Counted from the first letter of the stretch, positions 17,188-25,970 are shown. The stretch: 33,808 nt of DNA from Candidatus Taylorbacteria bacterium RIFCSPLOWO2_02_FULL_44_35 (GCA_001822695.1 MHSF01000026.1:1-33808), one strand, 5' to 3'. Notes: generated by a model not told the origin, from the sequence alone. Numbers and translations are program-made.

Positions 17188-19062
17188 TTAATGAGCCGCT
17201 TGGTAACGCCTTTCCTCCTTTTTCATCCCACCCAGAGGAAGTGTAACAAAAAAAGTCGTACCTGGATTTTCCTTTGCCACGCCGTAGCCTTCGGCGGACT
17301 TCGTCTCGCCAGAGGCAGACTCCGTCCTGCCGACGGCGGAGGCGGGAGACTCAAACCATATTTTTCCGCCAGAATTTTCAACGATTGATTTGACAATGTA
17401 AAGACCTAAACCCGTTCCGTCGGTGTCTTTCTCTCTCACATTATCGGCTCGGAAGAACTTAGTGAATATCTTACCTTGCTGGTTTTTGGGGATGCCATAG
17501 CCCGTATCAGAAACTTTGATTTGAATGTTCTTTTTATCAAAAGAAATAACAACCTCAATCTTCCCACCTTGTGGCGTATATTCCACGGCGTTGGCTAGAA
17601 GATTTTGAAAGACCATACGGAGAAGCTTCGGGTCGGTCAAGAACGGTGGGATATCTTTACTGAAATTTTCTATAAGTACAAGCTTTTTCTTTTCAATTTT
17701 AGGTTTTTGTTCATTGAGCACGCTTCCAGCAAGTGCAACGACATCGGTTGGCTTTGGTTCCATCTTAAATGTCCCGAGCTCAAGACGAGAAACGTCCAAA
17801 AGAGTGTTGACAAGTTCGATCATTCGCTGATTGCCTTGATAGATTTCATCAAGATATTTCTTTTGCTTGGGAATAACCGTACCAACATCTCCCTTTAAAA
17901 TCATTTCTGTATACCAGCTGATGGTAGTCAGCGGAGTACGAAGCTGATGCGAGGCAAGAGAGACGAATTCGCTCTTGGTTTTGTCAATCTCTTTTTCTCT
18001 TGTAATATCTCTGAATACACTAATAGCGCCGATTGTTTGGCTTCCTATCTTGACTGGAGATACGGTAAATGCAACCGGAAACTTTGTCTTATCCTTCCGG
18101 GTATAAAAATAAGTTGCGGTGGTATTAGTGGCGTCTGTGATAGTAGTCTTTCTTTTGTGGAGGGCGAGGAAAAGCGGTCCCTCAGTTGGCGGTACTAGCT
18201 TGCCATTTTCAGTTGCGAGTGCAATTACCTCTGACCATATCTTACCAAGTACTTCTTGGCTACTCCAACCCGTAGCTACTTCTGCCGCTTGGTTTATAAA
18301 CCCCACTCTCATGTCCTGACCTGAGAACACTACCCCGTCGCCAATACTTACAAGCATAGCTTCGTTTTTTGCTTGTGCTTCGGCAATTCTATCTCGTTCT
18401 CTTTCCAAATCCTCCAAAAGATTGAAGGCTGCCTTGCGCATATTATTAAGCTCTTCGACCCGTACCGTTAGGGATTTAGTTTGTTCAGCAACATTTTCCT
18501 CCAATCTTTTTATATACTCGGACGAGTCACTCTCGGATTCTTTTTTCTCTTCTTTAGAGGAAGGCGCCGTTGTTTCAATGGGTGATGATTTTCCATTAAT
18601 TAATAACATACCAGTAGTCACATCAAAAAGAACCGACCGACCTACAACGCCACCGAGTTGTTCGTCTGTAATCTTGATGCCTAATTCCTGTAGGGTGTTT
18701 CGTATTGCTACAATATTTTCTTTTCCAATATCAGGTGTGTTTGGCATAACCTGTGCGCCACCCACAAGACGAGCAGTCAACGCAACCCCTCTGGCGCCCA
18801 ATTCCAGCATTTGTTTGATAAGCTCATGTATAGCATGATTGGCATACTTCAAGGCATCTGCGTCTTCGGCATTAATAGACGGTGAAGAAGGAAGCATGAC
18901 ATGAGCAATGCCGCCGATTTTTCTTTCCTCATCATACAGAATTACTGCCACGCAACTTCCCAATGTCAGACATTGCAAAAAGGCAGGGGTATTGATGGCC
19001 TTCACTTCGCCCGTGGCGACTTCGATAGTCCTGTTTTCTTTTGTTTCAGTAAGTGTATTCAT
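17188..19062 (-). CDS. CheD-PAS-histidine kinase fusion
   Basis: N-term LTLGSCVAVILYDEERKIGGIAHVMLP...ARLVGGAQVM...GRSVLFDVTTG (CheD); PAS region; SLASHQLRTPLTTISW (H box), NLLANAVEYTP (N box), DTGYGIP, GTGLGLYIVKSIVENSGG. Confidence 0.92.
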   Translation of the reverse strand: MNTLTETKENRTIEVATGEVKAINTPAFLQCLTLGSCVAVILYDEERKIGGIAHVMLPSSPSINAEDADALKYANHAIHELIKQMLELGARGVALTARLVGGAQVMPNTPDIGKENIVAIRNTLQELGIKITDEQLGGVVGRSVLFDVTTGMLLINGKSSPIETTAPSSKEEKKESESDSSEYIKRLEENVAEQTKSLTVRVEELNNMRKAAFNLLEDLERERDRIAEAQAKNEAMLVSIGDGVVFSGQDMRVGFINQAAEVATGWSSQEVLGKIWSEVIALATENGKLVPPTEGPLFLALHKRKTTITDATNTTATYFYTRKDKTKFPVAFTVSPVKIGSQTIGAISVFRDITREKEIDKTKSEFVSLASHQLRTPLTTISWYTEMILKGDVGTVIPKQKKYLDEIYQGNQRMIELVNTLLDVSRLELGTFKMEPKPTDVVALAGSVLNEQKPKIEKKKLVLIENFSKDIPPFLTDPKLLRMVFQNLLANAVEYTPQGGKIEVVISFDKKNIQIKVSDTGYGIPKNQQGKIFTKFFRADNVREKDTDGTGLGLYIVKSIVENSGGKIWFESPASAVGRTESASGETKSAEGYGVAKENPGTTFFVTLPLGGMKKEERRYQAAH

Positions 19063-20057
19063 ACCTTTTTGTCTGACGGACGCTGTTTCTCAAGTTCTTT
19101 TTTGAGCTCGACCATTTTAAGCTCTCGCCCCACAGTCGCTTTGTTAAATACTTCAAGTTGATGTATTTGCTCTTTGAGAAGATTTTCCGCCGCGGTAAGC
19201 TGCTGATTAGAGGCTCGAAGCTGTTGGGTGCTTGCGTTGAGCTGCTGGTTTGATGCGCGAATCTGCTGGTTAGAGGCTTTTAATTGCTGATTGGCAGCAT
19301 CAAGGTCTCGTGTCCGGTCACGCACTTTTTGTTCCAGCCCCGCGTAGGATTCTTTTAATTTGCCCGCCATTTCATTAAATAATTTCCCCAATGCCCCAAA
19401 CTCATCTTTGCTTTTTATTTCAAGTTTATAATCGAGATTCCCGCCGGCAATAGTTTTTGTTCCTTCGCTAAGTCTGCGCAACGAACCATTCATTGAGCGG
19501 CTTATTGAATACGACCAAATTGAAATTGCGCTAATGATAAATGCCAAAATAGCCATAACAAATTCAAACAAATATCCGGCTAAAATTAAACCTTTGCGGC
19601 TTAATTCAGATAAAACCAACATATTTGAAACACGCTCTTGAGTTTTCACCGAAAGCTGGTCTGTTAACCGCCCTATAATTGTTTCGCTCTTGCCTTGTTC
19701 AACAGCTCCAACAAGCTGGTCAAAAAGCGTCTTGGTGTCTAAGGAAACCTGGAGGGTATATTCAAATAATGCTTCTTCTTTGGGCGTGGTAAAAATAGGC
19801 TTGCCTTCGTTCAAATATGTTGATAAAGATTGGTACACAATATTCCACTGGGCTTTTGGCCGTTCAGATGAATGTGAAATATACTCATGCTGAAGCGATA
19901 TTAGATGGAACGAATTCTCTGTAATTTTTTGCGCCAGTTGCTGTTTTTGCTGCAATCTTTGCAAATTAAAAACAAAAAGAAGCGTCGCGCCAATAAAAAT
20001 TATCGCGAGGATAATCAGGATATTAGAACTTAATCTAAGTTTTGTGCTTACTTTCAT
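19059..20057 (-). CDS. Two-TM sensor protein with HAMP domain and Gln-rich coiled coil, no kinase domain
   Basis: N-terminal TM, ~130-aa extracytoplasmic region, second TM, HAMP, heptads AANQQLKASNQQIRASNQQLNASTQQLRASNQQLTAA; ATGA overlap with the kinase. Confidence 0.88.
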   Translation of the reverse strand: MKVSTKLRLSSNILIILAIIFIGATLLFVFNLQRLQQKQQLAQKITENSFHLISLQHEYISHSSERPKAQWNIVYQSLSTYLNEGKPIFTTPKEEALFEYTLQVSLDTKTLFDQLVGAVEQGKSETIIGRLTDQLSVKTQERVSNMLVLSELSRKGLILAGYLFEFVMAILAFIISAISIWSYSISRSMNGSLRRLSEGTKTIAGGNLDYKLEIKSKDEFGALGKLFNEMAGKLKESYAGLEQKVRDRTRDLDAANQQLKASNQQIRASNQQLNASTQQLRASNQQLTAAENLLKEQIHQLEVFNKATVGRELKMVELKKELEKQRPSDKKV

Positions 20058-20058
20058 A

Positions 20059-21114
20059 TTATTTGATTATTGTAACTGCTTCGGGTTTTACTTTTTGGAG
20101 AGCGTCCAAATAAATATAATCTAGATAATTCGGAACCTCCGTCTTGTTAGTCAGTTTATTTTGAATAGCCCAGCGGGCCTCATCTTCAATTACTTGAATT
20201 ATGGTTTGATCCATAAAAAGCCGTAATTGAAAATCGTTCCAAACCGAAGAAACGAAATTCTTGTCTATGCCCAATCTTTGAGAAACAATAGCAACAGCTT
20301 GGTCTCTGTTGTTTTGGATAAAATCCTCTGCTTGTTTAATTGCTTCCAAAAACCTGATTATTGCTTCGGGATGATTTTGAAGAAACTGCTGGTTAGTAAC
20401 AAAATAAAAATCTTCTCGGAAAATTTTGTTATTGGGAAAAGTAATACTCTTGGCTCCTAATGATTTTTGAGCATTATAAATGTTCGGCTGCCAGGTAGAA
20501 ATCGCATCTACGGCCCCGGCAGCTATGTTTTGAGTCAATTGACCAGTTGGCAAGTCTACTATTTCCACATCAGAAAACTGAATGTTGTTAGTATCCAAAA
20601 ACAAACCGAGAAAGTAGTGGCCGGTAGAGCCTTTGGTCACGCCAAACAAACCGAGAAAGTAGTGGCCGGTAGAGCCTTTGGTCACGCCAATCTTCTTGCC
20701 GCGCAAATCTCCTGGCTTGGTTATGCCTCGATCGGTTCGAGCAAGCACAAAAACATCATTATAAGAAGAAACCATCCCCGCGGTAATCGCAAAGTCACTG
20801 CGCGTAAAACTATTAAACATAATCGGCGTTTGCGCCACAGTCACCATATCCAAACCGCCTTTGTCTAACATGGATGTAAAAGCGGCTCGCCCGGAATCAA
20901 ATTCTTTTATGGTTACTTCTGTGCCGTTTTCCTGAAAATAGCCCTTGTTTTCGGCCACCCACACCAATGAGGGTAAAAGGCTTTTCTCCACACCGACAGT
21001 AATTTTCTCAATCGGGCCGGTGTATTTTGGAATTGACTTAGATTGCCACCACACGATACCGACAACAACGATAATAATTACTGCAACAACTAATATAATA
21101 ATTTTTTTATTCAT
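20059..21114 (-). CDS. Membrane-anchored NMT1/THI5/SsuA-like substrate-binding protein
   Basis: TM anchor MNKKIIILVVAVIIIVVVGIVWW; SLLPSLVWVAENKGYFQENGTEVTIKEFDSGRAAFTSML; LRGKKIGVTKGSTGHYFLG; no permease or ATPase adjacent. Listed ORF extends to 21141. Confidence 0.88.
   Translation of the reverse strand: MNKKIIILVVAVIIIVVVGIVWWQSKSIPKYTGPIEKITVGVEKSLLPSLVWVAENKGYFQENGTEVTIKEFDSGRAAFTSMLDKGGLDMVTVAQTPIMFNSFTRSDFAITAGMVSSYNDVFVLARTDRGITKPGDLRGKKIGVTKGSTGHYFLGLFGVTKGSTGHYFLGLFLDTNNIQFSDVEIVDLPTGQLTQNIAAGAVDAISTWQPNIYNAQKSLGAKSITFPNNKIFREDFYFVTNQQFLQNHPEAIIRFLEAIKQAEDFIQNNRDQAVAIVSQRLGIDKNFVSSVWNDFQLRLFMDQTIIQVIEDEARWAIQNKLTNKTEVPNYLDYIYLDALQKVKPEAVTIIK
20599..20688 (-). repeat. Perfect 45-bp tandem duplication, in frame
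   Basis: GVTKGSTGHYFLGLF encoded twice in a row; identical nucleotide units with 45-nt period. Confidence 0.95.
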
Positions 21115-21118
21115 ATAA

Positions 21119-21169
21119 TTATTTTTTCTTAAGCTCCTCAATTTCTTTTTTGAGTTCCACCATTTTTAA
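21119..21169 (-). pseudogene. Remnant of a sensor coiled-coil C-terminus
   Basis: Frame reads LKMVELKKEIEELKKK*, preceded by a stop; resembles LKMVELKKELEKQ of the HAMP protein, also at nucleotide level (about 19089-19118). Confidence 0.55.
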
Positions 21170-21180
21170 CTATGTTTATT

Positions 21181-21579
21181 TCAACCTTTAGTACCTTGTG
21201 TTTCCAATATCTCTTCTATTTTCTTAACGACATCATGAAGCTTCCAATCTGATTTGATCAAGTAGTGCATTGGCTTATGCGTTACTATATCCTCTACCAG
21301 CTGTTCTTTGGTCGCGCTTAGGTTCGTGAGAATAATAACGGGAACTTTTTCTCCCCACGCGTCTTCACGAATATGCTTGAGAGCAGTCATACCGTCCATT
21401 TCCGGCATCACAAGGTCGAGCAAGATAAGGTCGGGGTGCTTTCCGAGTGCAATCTCTACTCCTTCTTTGCCGTTTTTTGCCTCAAGGGGGTTAAACTTTT
21501 TGAGGCGAAGTATATCCGCAATCGCTTCGCGCAAACTCTTTTCATCCTCTGCTATCAGTATTGTTTTTTGTGTGTTCAT
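21181..21579 (-). CDS. Stand-alone response regulator receiver (REC) protein
   Basis: MNTQKTILIAEDEKSLREA, PDLILLDLVMPEMDGMTAL, VPVIILTNLSA, YLIKSD; internal ATG at 21579 preferred. Confidence 0.93.
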   Translation of the reverse strand: MNTQKTILIAEDEKSLREAIADILRLKKFNPLEAKNGKEGVEIALGKHPDLILLDLVMPEMDGMTALKHIREDAWGEKVPVIILTNLSATKEQLVEDIVTHKPMHYLIKSDWKLHDVVKKIEEILETQGTKG

Positions 21580-21601
21580 AATGTTTTTTAGATTAATTAA
21601 T

Positions 21602-22882
21602 TTATAAATCTGCTTTCTCTCGACGAAATGAGAAAGACACCTTTTTACCAAGTAACTTCTCGTACTCGGATACGAGGGTGGCGATAATCTTTGATGGACG
21701 CTCTGTCAAAGCAAGCACTCGACCAGTTGCTTTATCAATTTTGAGTCCGTCAATATTTGCCGCAATATCAAGCGCGTCATCGCCAACACGCTCACGCATT
21801 TCCATAATAGTGTCGCTTAAAATTTCATAGAAAGTACGCTCTCCATGAGGAATATCGGAATAATCAAATGGAGCGAACCTCACACTACGCCGACGCTTGA
21901 TGAGTGCGCGACCTAACAAGACCATAAGAATACCTACAAGGAGAGTTATGCCTCCATATCGAAGGAAATCACTTTGGAAAAGTCCTAAAAGTTTTCTCTC
22001 TACGACAAAAGGAAACTCCGTGGTAGCGGGAGCAACTTGGTCTTGGTAGACAATGGAGCTTTTGGCGATATATAGTCCAGGAATCGTCTCAAAAGGAATC
22101 TGGATTGTCTTGACAAATGTAGCGGTTGTTTCGACCGCTACTGTTTCTGTAGATGTATATATTGTCTTGCCCGAAAGGTCAGTAATTTCGTACGTTATGG
22201 TAACGTCCACCCTGTTTCTATTGCCAAAGTTGAGTAGCTTGACTGAAAGTGGAAGAAACTCGCCTGGTGCGACTTTTGAGGCTAGCCCAGCGCCAGTGGT
22301 TTGGATTTGAGGTATGAGACTGATGTCAAAAATATTTTGTTCTCCTTGTGGCAGGTCGGGTAGCGGTGTTATGGACGATGCCTTTGGGGGCGACCCGACG
22401 GTTGCAACTACTCGGACTTGAGGTCTGGATTCTAATGTACTCTTGTTTTGCGCATTCAAAATAAAAGATCGCGGTCCGACAGAAATAATAGCTTCTCCAG
22501 CCACTTTAGCCAGGAAGGTAACGGTGCCAAAGGCCTCCGGCACAGAGAATCCTTTGGGGAAACCCGCGGTCTTTATAAACTGACCGCTTTTGTTGTCAAT
22601 AAGGTCGTAGCCCGGCTGTGGCACGGCAAGCCAACTTGAAGCAAGTGCAAACGAGGTTACTTCCAGAATGTCAGGAGGAAAACCGAGTGTAAACCGCACT
22701 GTATAATTTTTCTCACCGGAAGGGTCAATCACGACCGGCATCGTAAAAGTTTGGCCTTTCTCAACCGTAATAACTTTGCTTTGAAAAATAAACGAACTGG
22801 CCTCTGCTCCTAAGGGTATAACCATAAATCCAAGCAAGATGGCGAATGTGGCAAAAAATGATTTTGGGGTTAAGAATTTCAT
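21602..22882 (-). CDS. Cohesin-like domain protein with C-terminal TM and cytoplasmic tail
   Basis: Signal peptide, FIFQSKVITVEKGQTFTMPVVIDPSGEKNYTVRFTLGFPPDILEVTSF...GTVTFLAKVAGEAIISV (cohesin-type beta fold), TM YGGITLLVGILMVLLGRALI. Confidence 0.75.
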   Translation of the reverse strand: MKFLTPKSFFATFAILLGFMVIPLGAEASSFIFQSKVITVEKGQTFTMPVVIDPSGEKNYTVRFTLGFPPDILEVTSFALASSWLAVPQPGYDLIDNKSGQFIKTAGFPKGFSVPEAFGTVTFLAKVAGEAIISVGPRSFILNAQNKSTLESRPQVRVVATVGSPPKASSITPLPDLPQGEQNIFDISLIPQIQTTGAGLASKVAPGEFLPLSVKLLNFGNRNRVDVTITYEITDLSGKTIYTSTETVAVETTATFVKTIQIPFETIPGLYIAKSSIVYQDQVAPATTEFPFVVERKLLGLFQSDFLRYGGITLLVGILMVLLGRALIKRRRSVRFAPFDYSDIPHGERTFYEILSDTIMEMRERVGDDALDIAANIDGLKIDKATGRVLALTERPSKIIATLVSEYEKLLGKKVSFSFRREKADL

Positions 22883-22884
22883 AG

Positions 22885-23595
22885 TTATATTTGATATGTT
22901 ATGCCCCAATAGACCATGAGAGCATTGAAGTTAAGAACATCCACACTAAATGTACTTCCCACGTTAGCGAGATTCTCCGCTCTACCCCAATTAACCATCA
23001 GAGAATTAAAATCAAGAATGTTGATGACGCCGTCTTTTTGGATATCTATCAGTTTTGCTTGCGCCGACATTGCAAGGTCTTCCACAGGCAGAGTTGGTAT
23101 TGGGGTCGGAGTTTGAATAATTGTGCCACCGCTACCTCCTCCACCCCCTCCACCGCCAGATGACACAACAGCAGGAGTTGTGGCTTGTCGCCAATCAGTT
23201 CGGACATCGCAGTAGTTTGGACAGTCAAAGGTAATTGTCCCAATTAATGTGCCAGTTGCGGTACCGGAAAATCTTCCAGTAGAAGGGTTGATGGAAACAT
23301 TGTTAAAATCAATCCAGCCTAGTTTCTCTCCCCACGCAGAGCCGGAAAGATTACCCGCGCCGTCACTTAAAACCCCTCCTTGAGCCGGATTAAATTTTAT
23401 CCAGCCGTAATTGGCCGACCACGCGTATCCAGAAAGCGCACCATCATCCACTACCACATTTTCAAAGTTAATATAGCCAGCATTATTACTCCAAGCGTAT
23501 TTGTATGGACTTGTAATCGTACCGGCCGAAACAAACGACAAAGGCAAAAACAGGGTGAGGATAGACATAAAAATTGTTAATCTTTGCTTTAGCAT
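22885..23595 (-). CDS. Secreted protein with WS.N.GWI.F-type repeats, Gly/Pro linker and dockerin-like C-terminus
   Basis: YAWSNNAGYINF, YAWSANYGWIKF, SAWGEKLGWIDF; SSGGGGGGGGSGG; LIDIQKDGVINILDFNSLMVNWG...VDVLNFNALMVYWG. Confidence 0.8.
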   Translation of the reverse strand: MLKQRLTIFMSILTLFLPLSFVSAGTITSPYKYAWSNNAGYINFENVVVDDGALSGYAWSANYGWIKFNPAQGGVLSDGAGNLSGSAWGEKLGWIDFNNVSINPSTGRFSGTATGTLIGTITFDCPNYCDVRTDWRQATTPAVVSSGGGGGGGGSGGTIIQTPTPIPTLPVEDLAMSAQAKLIDIQKDGVINILDFNSLMVNWGRAENLANVGSTFSVDVLNFNALMVYWGITYQI

Positions 23596-23603
23596 AAAAA
23601 TAA

Positions 23604-25721
23604 TTATGGGGTTTCAGTCGGAGGCAGAACAGCCTCTGGTTGAGATTCTGTGGTATTGACTGCTTCTATTGATGCTGGAGTCGGCTCATCCACGATCGGA
23701 GATATTGCCTCTGGTAATATTGGTGGAATGTCTGTTGGGGTTTCTGCTAGAGTTGGTTCATTTGTTGGGGAAGTAATTATTTCGGAAGTGGTGGTCGAAG
23801 TTTCGTTAGGCGTAGTTGGTGTTGGTAATTGCTCGGGTTCAGGAGATGTGTGAATTGGTGTATTTATTGCTGGAGTGACCCCGTTCTTTTGTAGAAGTAT
23901 GTCTACTTGATCGCCATTTACACAGACTTCGCTCCCGTCAGATTTTTTAATACAAAGTTCTTCAGTATGGAATTTTTTAGTAAATATTTCTTCAAAATAT
24001 CCACGGATTGCTGTTATGCGTGCAACAACAAGATCGGTGAGAAACTTTATTCCAGTAGAAATTTTGTCCGCAATGATAAGAATTGGATTACGACCAACTT
24101 CGGTTTGAATAGCGGTAATGTCTTCTAGAGAGGTGTTATTTTCATTAAAAACAAAATGCTTCACAAAAACTAAAACCATATCGACACCTTCACCATCGTA
24201 AGACGACAACGCTTGTCCTACTACTATTCCTCCATCCATAGCTCTCATAGCGACACCTGGTATTGAAGAAGGCGAGAGATAATCACCCGGCACAATAGCG
24301 CCATTTTCTGTTACAACTTTCACCGGCACTCTTCCTGATAAAGCTACGGGCAAAGCTTTTACTCCCTCTTTTTCCACGCCTCCAATAAGTATCCCCGGTC
24401 TAGTAGCGACGATGCCCAGTACATGTTGGTCGTAAGTATTTATACTCTTTCGTATTCCAGTTTTGAGACTTTGATCAAGTGAGACAACATCTCCTGCTTC
24501 TACACTCTCATCATTTGTGGTATATATTTCGGCCAAGTCAGCGCCGGTATCAATGACCGTTGCAAACATTTCATAAAGGCGAATATCAGTGTCTCCTGTT
24601 GCTGTTGAGGCACAGAGTGAATATGACTGCGATGACGCACCCGCGTCCACCTCAATGGCCGCGATTTCAAAATCGCCGATAACTGTACCAGAATTAGACG
24701 TGATGGTAATTATATTTGTTGCAAGAGTGCTACCCGTACAAGTTGCATCATCTTCAATCGAAAATACAAAACTTTGATCCGTGTTATTACTGCTCAAAAT
24801 TTCTGCTTTTCCACGCACATATACATCGCCAGTTGCCGTTGATGGTGTAACTGACACCGAGGTAACGGTCACTTGGCTTGAGCCGATATTTGTAAGTGCT
24901 TCGGTTGTATCATACGAGGCGACGTGTTGAATATCTCCACCTGGTGGCGTAATACAGTTTGACCATGCACCATTTTCAAAACAGCGGAACTTGCTCGTAT
25001 TTGAGTTATAGTATATTGCTCCATTGGTTCCAGTCGGATCACCGGATGAACTTTTTATATCCATTACCAACAAATCGGGTGTGGCTGAACCGCTACCACC
25101 GGCTCCAATCTGCACATTTCCCGTTGTTTCAGTACCAGCAATCTGCAAACCAATATTGCCTGTTCCGGTAATTCCTCCTCCTAATGCTAACGAACCTAAT
25201 GTTCCAACACTGGTCAATGACGAATCAACCACACCTGAAGCCAGTGAAGTTCCTGTTAATGTTCCGGCTGACGCTGTGACAGTGATGTTCGCTGTTCCGT
25301 CAAAAGATACTCCATTGATGGTCCGTGCTGTTTGAAATGCGCTTGCAGTCCCTGCATTTCCAGATATTGTTGTTTGGTCTCCTGTATTCGTACCGGAAGA
25401 ATTGCCAAGCACTATGAGCTGTGCATCAGTGACGTATCTTTTATTTAAGCTATCCAGAATATCAGCGGTAGAAAAGGAAATATTTCCAGTCAAGGCAAAG
25501 CCGTTGATGGTTGTAGTATTGGGGACTGAAGTGTAACCAAGAGCATCCTGTTTACTATTAAAAATACCCCAATCACCTGTTGTCAAAAGTCCACGATTGA
25601 GCAAAGAAGCCGATGGAATATTGAAAGAATGGATGTTGCCAATTGAGGAAATTGCGAAATCGGTACCAGTACTGCTAGCGACTAATGTCTGGGTAGAACC
25701 AGACTGGCCGTTTAAACTCAA
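23604..25721 (-). CDS. Large surface/tail-fibre-like protein; listed ORF may be the body of a longer interrupted gene
   Basis: Repetitive beta-rich NTGDQTTISGNAGTASAFQTARTINGVSFDGTANITV; DLAEIYTTNDESVEAGDVVSLD...GIVATRPG; Pro/Thr-rich C-terminus. Confidence 0.75.
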   Translation of the reverse strand: MSLNGQSGSTQTLVASSTGTDFAISSIGNIHSFNIPSASLLNRGLLTTGDWGIFNSKQDALGYTSVPNTTTINGFALTGNISFSTADILDSLNKRYVTDAQLIVLGNSSGTNTGDQTTISGNAGTASAFQTARTINGVSFDGTANITVTASAGTLTGTSLASGVVDSSLTSVGTLGSLALGGGITGTGNIGLQIAGTETTGNVQIGAGGSGSATPDLLVMDIKSSSGDPTGTNGAIYYNSNTSKFRCFENGAWSNCITPPGGDIQHVASYDTTEALTNIGSSQVTVTSVSVTPSTATGDVYVRGKAEILSSNNTDQSFVFSIEDDATCTGSTLATNIITITSNSGTVIGDFEIAAIEVDAGASSQSYSLCASTATGDTDIRLYEMFATVIDTGADLAEIYTTNDESVEAGDVVSLDQSLKTGIRKSINTYDQHVLGIVATRPGILIGGVEKEGVKALPVALSGRVPVKVVTENGAIVPGDYLSPSSIPGVAMRAMDGGIVVGQALSSYDGEGVDMVLVFVKHFVFNENNTSLEDITAIQTEVGRNPILIIADKISTGIKFLTDLVVARITAIRGYFEEIFTKKFHTEELCIKKSDGSEVCVNGDQVDILLQKNGVTPAINTPIHTSPEPEQLPTPTTPNETSTTTSEIITSPTNEPTLAETPTDIPPILPEAISPIVDEPTPASIEAVNTTESQPEAVLPPTETP

Positions 25722-25781
25722 GACAGCAACTCCGCAATTCTCCGAGCCAGGAGCGCAGTCGGGTTCCAGAGTTTGCCCCGG

Positions 25782-25970
<189 letters not shown>

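Noticed and set aside
20059-21141. Complete ABC transporter operon
   Set aside because: Only the binding protein is present; neighbours are sensory proteins, with no permease or ATPase
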